This document shows, piece after piece, positions 1 through 7,175 of a stretch of 7,175 nt of DNA; the first letter of the stretch is position 1; each line of letters opens with the position of its first letter. Made by a program: the position numbers and the translations under genes. The DNA lies in the NCBI GenBank assembly GCA_007129635.1, contig SKVE01000048.1, positions 1 to 7,175 of the forward strand. Reading direction: 5' to 3'. This stretch comes from Planctomycetaceae bacterium. Its GTDB lineage: Bacteria; Planctomycetota; Planctomycetia; Pirellulales; Pirellulaceae. A model generated the notes under the pieces. It did no database searches and was not told where the DNA came from. It saw only the letters and a list, made by a program, of their open reading frames with translations.

Positions 1-332
1 CACGTCCGCCAGATAGAAGCTAGTCGAGTTTTGCCAGGCGACGCTCTAAAACTTAACACGTCGAAACCCGGGACTGGGTACCCACGGTGATCTACATCCT
101 GATGCGTCACGGACACGATCCGGAAGAAGCCATCGTACGGGCGGTGAACGACACCAAGGACAACGACACGGTCGCGGCCATCGTCGGCGCGGCCGTCGGG
201 GCGCTGCACGGCCAGAACGGATTGCCTGCTCGCTGGATTGACAATCTGTTGGGACGCACGACGGACTCTGACGATGGACGGGTGCTCGAATTGTTGGAAG
301 CGGCACGGGTGAAGTGGTGGCGGCCGGCGTGA
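1..332 (+). pseudogene. ADP-ribosylglycohydrolase family protein, 3' end, frameshifted
   Basis: This is the C-terminal part of an ADP-ribosylglycohydrolase (DraG/ARH family), enzymes that remove ADP-ribose from proteins or small molecules using paired Mg ions. The final 81 codons (87-332) carry the family's last metal-binding motif, here NDTKDNDTVAAIVGAAVGA, then the usual C-terminal W-I-D-x-L-x-G-R-T segment. Upstream homology does not stay in this frame, which has stops at 21-23 and 54-56. Bases 1 to about 72 continue the protein in the other frame as LPGDALKLNTSKPGTG, while WVPTVIYILMRHG resumes in the downstream frame. One base therefore appears to be missing around 70-76. The GTG at 87 is inside the fold and is not a credible start. 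The rest of the gene lies left of the window. A sequencing error is possible, but the neighbouring region is also decayed. Confidence 0.75.
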
Positions 333-636
333 GAGTACGTCCACCCAACTTTGGCTGCGGCCTCAGCAGCACCAGCGTTTCTTACCAATGCAGCCGGACC
401 GATGCGTAACCGTTACGCACGGGGGCTTGTTGGTCAATGTCGGGCCGGAATACGAACAGACGGATCCAAGCATGGTTGCGGGACCAGTTGCAGGGGCTGA
501 TCCCCGGCAACAGGACTCAGTGAAGATCGAACATGAAGGCAACCGGCCACTACCCACCAGCCTGATCACCTTTAGATCCCGGCCTGCCTGCCTTCTGTTT
601 CACGTCGTGCAGTAGCCCGCACGCGGTCACACCCGT
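333..636. other. Non-coding stretch, no gene recognised
   Basis: These 304 bases lie between the end of the glycohydrolase remnant (+) and the end of the minus-strand relic block, so the flanking genes converge here. Short open frames exist on both strands (for example 388-615 +), but their residue make-up is not protein-like and none has a convincing ribosome-binding site. The only clear structure is a 17-base palindrome at 403-419. No strong terminator with a T tract was seen. Confidence 0.5.
403..419. repeat. Perfect 8-bp inverted repeat with 1-base centre
   Basis: TGCGTAAC-C-GTTACGCA reads as a perfect dyad. The loop is too small for a normal RNA hairpin and no T run follows, so it resembles a protein-binding dyad or a recombination-type site rather than a terminator. 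It lies in sequence without genes, 70 bases after the glycohydrolase stop codon. Its function is unknown. Confidence 0.4.
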
Positions 637-1139
637 TTACCGTTCCACCTTCAACACGAATTCGTTCGACGCGATGACGGCATCGTCCACGGTCAACTCG
701 ACGCGAAACACGACCTTGTCGACAAGCCTGCCGTCGCGACCGACGTAAACGGGCGACGGCGGTGGGGCCAGCATGGCAGGCCAGTCCCACACCAGCACGC
801 GGCGGCCCGCCTCGAAGTCTCGCTGCACGGTGTGCGGATCTTGCCTGCGTAGAATCTCGGCGAACGAGAATTCAAACAGCAACCGCTGCTGGCCCGCTTC
901 GATGACAACCATCTGCGGTTCCGGCCGATCTCGGCTCCGGTCCCACAGACGTAGCGGTCAACGGTGCGAAGGATCGAGCAACGCGATCTGCTTTCCGTTG
1001 CGGCAAACCACGACGCTCAAGCAGGCTGTCTGACGACGTGCCTCGATCACGAGAGGATTGAAACAACCGCCCCACGTTGCAACCGCTGACCATCCGGCAG
1101 CGACACATGGTCGGCGGATGAACGGATGTTTTGGGTGAC
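637..1139 (-). pseudogene. Unrecognised protein gene, interrupted (stop and frameshift)
   Basis: The minus strand reads as convincing protein in two joined frames. The last 91 codons (912 to 637, stop TAA) are open and include FEFSFAEILRRQDPHTVQRD and end VDDAVIASNEFVLKVER. The same frame continues upstream through PLRLWDRSRDRPEPQ to a TGA at 958-960, then beyond it through VVVCRNGKQIALLDPSHR up to about 1050. Above that, protein-like sequence switches frame (SLPDGQRLQRGAVVSILS, to about 1139). I see one nonsense codon and one frame change. I do not recognise the family: the tail looks like a soluble alpha/beta domain, without signal peptide, membrane segment or known catalytic motif. The 91-codon tail could still be translated from the ATG at 912, but no good ribosome-binding site precedes it. 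The stop separating the segments could be a recoding site, but decay is more likely. Confidence 0.5.
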
Positions 1140-1149
1140 GGTCGACAGA

Positions 1150-1266
1150 CTACGAAGGCTGAGCGCGGATGATGTCGAGCAGATGGGCGCCGAAGTCGGT
1201 GAGGGCTGTGGCGATTTGCTCTCGAGGATGCTTGCGGTCCAGCCCGCGAATCCGCCCGCGCAGCAT
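1150..1266 (-). CDS. Small hypothetical protein, 38 aa (uncertain)
   Basis: An ATG at 1264-1266 opens 38 codons ending TAG at 1150-1152. The product would start MLRGRIRGLDRKHPREQ and contain a likely amphipathic helix, TDFGAHLLDIIRAQPS. Codons are G/C-rich at third positions, like real genes here. Its ATG directly abuts the TAG of the upstream segment in the same frame (TAG-ATG), so it may be the tail of a longer decayed protein rather than a separate gene. I do not recognise a family. It sits between two clearly damaged reading frames on the same strand, which lowers the chance that it is functional. Confidence 0.3.
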   Translation of the reverse strand: MLRGRIRGLDRKHPREQIATALTDFGAHLLDIIRAQPS

Positions 1267-1269
1267 CTA

Positions 1270-1511
1270 CCCCACCCGTTGAAGATGCAAGCACTGCGGC
1301 TGCGACTCGGCGGCCTCGGGCGTCAGTTCGGCCAGAACGCGTCCGCCACAGCCGCAGTTGGCTACCAGTCAAGGTCACTCGATCGCCGCCCCGACCGGCA
1401 ATTCCAGGTCCTGCAAGACGTCCGGAGGAAACCAACGCTTTTCCGGATGATGGTGGAACGTGACCGTCAAAACGCCTCTGCATCACGCCGCAGATTATAC
1501 CACTCGGACAT
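1270..1511 (-). pseudogene. Unrecognised small protein gene with several frame changes
   Basis: An ATG at 1509-1511 is preceded by GAGGAG (3-base spacing) and GGGAG (10-base spacing), a good ribosome-binding region. It opens MSEWYNLRRDAEAF and then hits TGA at 1467-1469. Protein-like sequence resumes at once in another frame as TVTFHHHPEKRWFPPDVLQD, continuing to TGA at 1375-1377. A short stretch, VTLTGSQLRLW, fits the third frame, and CGCGGRVLAELTPEAAESQ follows to a TAG at 1267-1269. The pieces fit one small protein of roughly 80 residues with Cys residues suggestive of a metal site, now carrying about three frame lesions. The family is not recognised. The clustering of lesions argues for decay rather than programmed shifts. 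Confidence 0.45.
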
Positions 1512-1667
1512 AAGCTCCTCACTCCCAACCGCCGGGCGCTTGCTCGGCTGTGCCTTCTCGAACCACGTGCGTTATCGCTTCGAGCAGCAGACGCCCTATT
1601 GCCCTGGATGGTACGGAACTGCGCACCTTATCTCAAACGGGTGATTTCGCAAGACAGGGGCCGGTGC

Positions 1668-1696
1668 TTGCCACGCGCGGGACTTTCGAGTATCGT
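1668..1696 (+). promoter_or_regulatory. Candidate sigma70-type promoter of the DUF1080 gene
   Basis: TTGCCA (1668-1673, 5/6 to the -35 consensus) is followed after exactly 17 bases by TATCGT (1691-1696, 4/6 to the -10 consensus). Transcription would start around 1703, giving a leader of about 38 bases before the ATG at 1741. Planctomycete promoters are not well defined, so this is a pattern match only. Confidence 0.35.
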
Positions 1697-1740
1697 CGAA
1701 GACAGCATGACATTCCCTGTTTTATCGGAGTTGAACACCC

Positions 1741-2817
1741 ATGACCCAACGATCAAGCACCATCTGGCTGACTGCATTCACGATTTTCCTGAGCGGTGGA
1801 ATCCTGGCCGCAGCACAGGAGAATCCGGTTTGGACCGATCCAAACGACCCCACCCTGCCGGCGGACGTTCGAATCCAAGGCGAGTATGCCGGCGAAAATC
1901 CAGAAGGGCAGCGGCTGGGCTGCCAGGTGATCGCGCTGGGTAGCGGCATGTTCCACGCGGTCATCTATCCCGGCGGATTGCCCGGCGATGGCTGGGATGG
2001 GCAGAACAAGAGCCTGATGGACGGAAAGATGGACGGCCAGAAGGCCGTGTTCGGCCCGGCCGAAGGCCCCAAACAGTATCTGGCCGGCCCGCCTGCGGAA
2101 TTCTCCGCGACTCGTCAGTTCCCCCCCGCCGGACACCAGCCGTACACAGCGATCATCGAAGCAGAGAAGCTGACAGGGAAAACCGAGCAGGGCCAGTCGT
2201 TCGAATTGACGAAGGTTCATCGACAAAGCCCGACGCTGGGAAAGAAGCCCCCGGAATCGGCGGTCGTCCTGTTCGACGGTTCGAATAAAGATGCATGGCG
2301 CGGCGGGCGCTTGGACGAACAGACAGGCCTGCTGAATACGGACGGAAACGATATCCTGTCCCGCGAGAGATTCCAAAACTACTCGGTGCACCTGGAATTC
2401 ATGCTGCCCTACCGCCCGTACGCTCGCGGGCAGGGTCGAGGCAACAGCGGCTTCTACCAGGTGGATCATTACGAAGTCCAGATCCTCGATTCGTTCGGGC
2501 AGGAAGGCCTGCACAACGAATGCGGCGGCATCTACGCGCAACAAGATTGCCTGATCAACGCCTGCTTGCCACCGCTGGTCTGGCAGACTTACGACATCGA
2601 CTTCACGAACGCCCAACGCGACGAGGACGGCAACAAGACAAAAAATGCCGTGATCACTGTCCGGCTGAATGGGATCGTGATCCATGACGAACTGGAACTT
2701 CAAGGTCCGACAGGAGGCCACCGCTCGGAGCCCGAAGGGACGCCGGGACCGCTGAAATTGCAGGGGCACGGCAACCCGCTGCAGTTCCGCAATATCTGGC
2801 TCGTGCCCCAAGAATGA
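1741..2817 (+). CDS. Secreted DUF1080 (3-keto-disaccharide hydrolase-like) protein
   Basis: This is a 358-residue exported protein with a C-terminal DUF1080/3-keto-disaccharide hydrolase domain, a concanavalin-like beta-sandwich family, some members of which cleave 3-keto-glycosides. Residues 1-25 form a signal peptide (R4, hydrophobic core, AAA before QEN). Residues about 32-160 are an extra N-terminal region that I cannot assign. The DUF1080 domain spans about 174-356: VVLFDGSNKDAW (175-186), FQNYSVHLEF (211-220), GNSGFYQ (234-240), YEVQILDS (244-251), CGGIY (261-265) and GPLKLQGHGNPLQFRNIWL (336-354). The core appears complete. The start is supported by the signal peptide and a GGAG at 1727-1730, ten bases upstream. 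The gene stands alone, convergent with the phosphatase gene. The probable site of action is the periplasm or outside the cell, but the exact substrate cannot be read from the sequence. Confidence 0.9.
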   Translation: MTQRSSTIWLTAFTIFLSGGILAAAQENPVWTDPNDPTLPADVRIQGEYAGENPEGQRLGCQVIALGSGMFHAVIYPGGLPGDGWDGQNKSLMDGKMDGQKAVFGPAEGPKQYLAGPPAEFSATRQFPPAGHQPYTAIIEAEKLTGKTEQGQSFELTKVHRQSPTLGKKPPESAVVLFDGSNKDAWRGGRLDEQTGLLNTDGNDILSRERFQNYSVHLEFMLPYRPYARGQGRGNSGFYQVDHYEVQILDSFGQEGLHNECGGIYAQQDCLINACLPPLVWQTYDIDFTNAQRDEDGNKTKNAVITVRLNGIVIHDELELQGPTGGHRSEPEGTPGPLKLQGHGNPLQFRNIWLVPQE

Positions 2818-2854
2818 TCGGCATGCGGCCGAGTGTCACTTGAAGTTGGCGGAA

Positions 2855-2927
2855 GGGGGCGGGAGTCGTTCTCGGAAAAGCGGCATCGCATGCGGTTCGT
2901 CGTCGGCCGAAAACGACTACCGACCCC
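2855..2927. terminator. Large imperfect inverted repeat between convergent genes
   Basis: Bases 2855-2875 pair with 2907-2927: 18 of 21 positions are complementary (segments GGGG, CGG, AGTCGTT and TCGG, separated by single mismatches), around a 31-base loop. It fills most of the 116-base gap between the DUF1080 stop (2817) and the phosphatase stop (2934), the expected place for a terminator serving both strands. On the minus-strand transcript one of the three mismatches becomes a G-U pair. There is no clear T tract on either side, so the terminator role is inferred from position and stem strength. Confidence 0.45.
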
Positions 2928-2933
2928 CGGCGG

Positions 2934-3755
2934 TCACTCGGCGGTTCCAAAACATGCGATCACCATCGTGATGTTATCCTTGCCGCCACGCTCTAAGGCC
3001 AGATCGACCAAACGGTCGCAGGCTTGCTGCGAGTCGTCGGTGGCCGTGATCGCCGAATGGATTTCATCAGCCGATACCAGGTCGCTCAACCCGTCGGTAC
3101 ACAGCACCAGGTAATCGCCCCGATTCAAAAGCAGATGGTGGACTTCGCTGGTAACCTGCCGAGCGTCGGCGCCCAAACAGTTGGTCAGCACATGCTGGAA
3201 GGCCTGAGTGCGAGACGCGTCGATGCCCGCATCGACCAATTGCTGTGCCAAGGTATGATCGCGAGTGATCTGCTGGATTTGGTCCTGGTCCACATGATAA
3301 GCCCGGGAATCTCCCACATGGACCACGAAAACATCCAAGCCGATCGAGATGACCGCGGTCAGCGTGGTCCCCATTCCCACCAACTCAGGCTGCTGGCTGG
3401 CCCGCTGTCGAATCCGCCGATGAATTAACTGGACAACATCGTCCACATCCTCCAGCAGGCGATTGGCCGAGGAGTCGTCCACCTTATCGGGCCAACTGGC
3501 CATCGAGGCCTCTAACTCCCAGATTGTTCGCAGAGCCAATTCGCTGGCCACCTCGCCAAACGCCGCGCCGCCCATCCCGTCGGCGACCAACAGAATGTAC
3601 GCTTCCTCCTCGTTTTCGAACAAGACGCCACTCGGCAGGCTGGTCATCAACGCTTCGCGCGATCGTCGCCGCCGAATCACAGCATACTGATCCTCGTTGT
3701 TCTGACGTACCTTGCCCACATGCGAAGCGGCGCCGATCTGGATTCGTACCGCCAT
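2934..3755 (-). CDS. PP2C-family serine/threonine protein phosphatase
   Basis: This is a metal-dependent PPM/PP2C phosphatase, which removes phosphate from Ser/Thr residues and often opposes Hanks-type kinases. From the ATG at 3755 the protein has 273 residues and the full set of bacterial PP2C motifs: RQNNEDQ (17-23), DGMGG (59-63), MGTTL (128-132), VHVGDSRAY (145-153), RDHT (166-169), DGLSD (221-225) and KDNIT (259-263). The metal-binding Asp residues of DGMGG, DGLSD and KDN are all present. There is no membrane segment or extra sensor domain, so it is probably cytosolic. I chose 3755 because AAGGAG lies 8 bases upstream and the domain begins almost at once. An in-frame ATG at 3824 would add 23 acidic, Pro/Gln-rich residues but has no clear ribosome-binding site. 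No kinase gene is adjacent, so the partner is unknown. Confidence 0.93.
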   Translation of the reverse strand: MAVRIQIGAASHVGKVRQNNEDQYAVIRRRRSREALMTSLPSGVLFENEEEAYILLVADGMGGAAFGEVASELALRTIWELEASMASWPDKVDDSSANRLLEDVDDVVQLIHRRIRQRASQQPELVGMGTTLTAVISIGLDVFVVHVGDSRAYHVDQDQIQQITRDHTLAQQLVDAGIDASRTQAFQHVLTNCLGADARQVTSEVHHLLLNRGDYLVLCTDGLSDLVSADEIHSAITATDDSQQACDRLVDLALERGGKDNITMVIACFGTAE

Positions 3756-6105
<2,350 letters not shown>

Positions 6106-6223
6106 AATCGCTAGACTCCCATGACCAGAATCGGCGTAGCTTCCACGTGGCTTCCATCCGATTGCCCGGGCTTCGAGTTCAATCCGGCTTCCTGGAACAT
6201 TCCAGAAGTCTTGCCCGTGGCTG

Positions 6224-6514
6224 CTATCGGGTATCCCCCGCCGTGGCCTCCTCGACGATGCGGATCTCGTCGTCGGTCAGGCCATAGAGTTCGTAGACGA
6301 GCTGGTCGATTTCCTGGTCAGTGGCGGCAAGCTGGCGGGATCCGGCTGCTTGTTCATGCGGCGTGTTGGCCGGCGACTGTGCGTTCAGGGTCAGCATCCG
6401 CTCGGCTAACTGCTCGATCCGCTCCGCGTCGGTTACGCGATTCTCGGGATCGGTCGTCGGCAGGACCAAGGGGATTCCCTCGATATACTGCCGGTTGAGC
6501 GCCAGATAGCCGCT
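6224..6514 (-). pseudogene. Type IIG restriction-modification enzyme, C-terminal fragment
   Basis: On the minus strand, from about 6514 to a TAG at 6224-6226, the frame reads as the extreme C-terminus of Eco57I/TaqI-like type IIG enzymes (fused N6-adenine methylase, specificity domain and endonuclease). The text starts SGYLALNRQYIEGIPLVLP, the 'tyrosine-isoleucine-xx-ipl' end of the specificity domain. It continues with the linker helix AERIEQLAERMLTLNAQ and ends with the characteristic ATDQEIDQLVYELYGLTDDE, then IRIVEEAT. Only about 95 of the usual ~1000 residues remain. The methylase motifs and nuclease domain are absent from the window. The frame stays open upstream to 6679, but that part is Cys/Arg-rich shadow sequence of the adjoining gene fragment. 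No start belongs to it, so it is a non-functional remnant. Confidence 0.75.
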
Positions 6515-6753
6515 GTGAAAGTCACGCCTCCCAAGAACACCGCCGATGATTTGATCTTTTGAAATATTGTCTGGGCAATTGGCGGCGTTCCAGACTTTTG
6601 CAGTGTGTCGTGATCCAATCTCGCAGCGTCCGCAATCGGGCCAGTTGCCGCGATTTTCGCAATCGCACTTGCAGCGCACAAGCGAATGAGGTCGCGCGTT
6701 GTTGCTCGCGGTCGGTCAGCCTGCCAAGCGAAAAAGACAGCAGGCCGTGCCAT
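6514..6753 (-). pseudogene. TIR-like 'WQxD' defence-island protein, N-terminal fragment
   Basis: From the ATG at 6751-6753 the minus strand reads MARPAVFFAWQADRP, then RLDHDTLQKSGTPPIAQTIF and QKIKSSAVFLGGVTFTA. This matches a widespread bacterial nucleotide-binding/TIR-like family whose members begin '(I/V)FYSWQSDxP' and continue 'LDxDTxGxPGSPxIxxTIxxKIxxxxVFVADVT'. They are frequent near restriction systems. I know the pattern but no agreed gene name. GGAG lies five bases before the ATG, supporting the start. After about residue 80 (base 6514) the similarity stops and the frame runs through unrelated residues to a stop at 6433-6435, because the following DNA is the out-of-frame end of a type IIG enzyme gene. 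The normal family Asp (VADVT) is Gly here (LGGVT). It is a truncated gene. An aberrant 106-residue product could be made. Confidence 0.6.
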
Positions 6754-6999
6754 TCTTTCTCCATGGGCGAACGACACGGATCAATCGGCGGCGACAGGTC
6801 GATCTGCCACACCGCCGGACGCAACCGCCCCTCGATTGCATCCGATTGTTCTGTCTTCTTTCGAGCAAGCGGAGCGTCTTGCGGACACGCTCGAACGGTT
6901 CCATTCTAGCCGACGCGGGCGATCAAGCCACCACGGAATCGCGGAAACCGGAACGAGGCAGGTCTCGCGGCAACGACAAGATCTGGAAGGCTGAGCAAG

Positions 7000-7158
7000 A
7001 TCCGTGGGTCCGCTTTGCCATCCGTGGGCCATAGTCGGTGGCAGACCAGACGAGGGGGGAACGCACCGTGCGAACCGGGCACGTCAGACACGGCGTAGCG
7101 AACACATGGGGTGTTGCGACGGAGACCAGCCCACGGATGGCAGCGCGGACCCACGGAT
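7000..7158. repeat. 159-bp element with 30-bp inverted repeats (MITE/REP-like)
   Basis: The left arm 7000-7029 and right arm 7129-7158 are reverse complements at 28 of 30 positions; the two mismatches are adjacent, in the middle. Each arm holds two direct copies of ATCCGTGGG exactly 20 bases apart (7000 and 7020; reverse copies at 7130 and 7150), four copies in all. The 99-base interior has further pairing potential (CGTGC/GCACG around 7068-7084; a GAACAC/GTGTT stem around 7100-7116). There is no convincing coding sequence inside. The layout suits a miniature non-autonomous transposable element, a REP/BIME-like repeat or a structured RNA. No flanking target duplication was evident, and the right edge is only 17 bases from the window end. 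Confidence 0.7.
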
Positions 7159-7175
7159 GAAGAACAATACGCAGC

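Noticed and set aside
64..73. Slippery-looking heptamers AAACCCG and CCCGGGA at the glycohydrolase frameshift, suggesting programmed -1 frameshifting
   Set aside because: Neither heptamer is in the required phase relative to the upstream reading frame, and the surrounding genes are also damaged, so a deletion or sequencing error is simpler.
388..615. 75-codon plus-strand open frame in the left gap
   Set aside because: It starts beside the palindrome without a ribosome-binding site, its composition is not protein-like, and it matches no family I recognise.
872..1528. 218-codon open frame on the minus strand
   Set aside because: It is uninterrupted but dominated by Arg, Ser, Gly, Ala and Pro, as expected of an out-of-frame reading of GC-rich coding DNA. 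The better protein-like text lies in the other minus frames. Only a short part (VTLTGSQLRLW) looks genuine.
1126..1644. 172-codon open frame on the plus strand
   Set aside because: It is directly antisense to the protein-like minus-strand segments, in the same codon register. Its composition (Arg/Gln/Leu-rich) has no recognisable domain, and no ribosome-binding site precedes the start.
6192..6205. Palindrome CTGGAA-CA-TTCCAG just downstream of ligA as a terminator
   Set aside because: The centre is two bases, too small for a stable hairpin loop, and no T run follows. It resembles a eukaryotic heat-shock element by chance.
6754..6904. Possible further minus-strand gene pieces (FERVRKTLRLLE; AIEGRLRPAVWQIDLSPPID) upstream of the TIR-like fragment
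   Set aside because: The pieces lie in different frames, there is no ribosome-binding site, and the plus strand of the same DNA reads equally well (FEQAERLADTLERF), so the coding strand cannot be decided.
6906..7154. 82-codon minus-strand open frame spanning the inverted-repeat element
   Set aside because: It crosses both arms of the repeat, is rich in Arg, Pro, Cys and Trp without domain character, and has no ribosome-binding site.

Overview
The window looks like a moderately high-GC bacterial chromosome, most likely a planctomycete of the Pirellula/Rhodopirellula kind. This is inferred from gene content: a secreted DUF1080 (3-keto-disaccharide hydrolase-like) protein of the type multiplied in planctomycetes, a LigA with lineage-style wording around motif IV, and an ADP-ribosylglycohydrolase of the 'TKDNDT' subtype. 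No rRNA, tRNA or CRISPR array was seen.

Layout. (1) Bases 1-1511 are mostly gene wreckage. The 3' end of an ADP-ribosylglycohydrolase gene (+, ends 332) is broken by a frameshift near base 75. About 300 non-coding bases follow, then a minus-strand block (637-1511) of protein-like segments interrupted by stops and frame changes that I cannot assign to a family. (2) Bases 1668-6105 are an intact core of three genes: the exported DUF1080 protein (+), a PP2C-family Ser/Thr phosphatase (-) convergent with it across a large imperfect inverted repeat, and, divergent from the phosphatase across 346 bp, ligA for NAD-dependent DNA ligase (+). (3) Bases 6106-7175 are wreckage again. The front of a defence-island-type TIR-like/'WQxD' protein is joined almost exactly at base 6514, out of frame, to the last ~95 residues of a type IIG restriction-modification enzyme, both on the minus strand. 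A compact element then lies at 7000-7158, bounded by 30-bp inverted repeats (28/30 identical), each arm carrying two copies of ATCCGTGGG.

The three intact genes have unrelated jobs (extracytoplasmic sugar-derivative turnover, protein dephosphorylation, DNA joining) and do not form an operon. The accessory flanks contain pieces of at least two defence-associated gene types in decay. The most notable structures are the TIR-like/type IIG fusion scar and the inverted-repeat element. I did not find a convincing intact new system.
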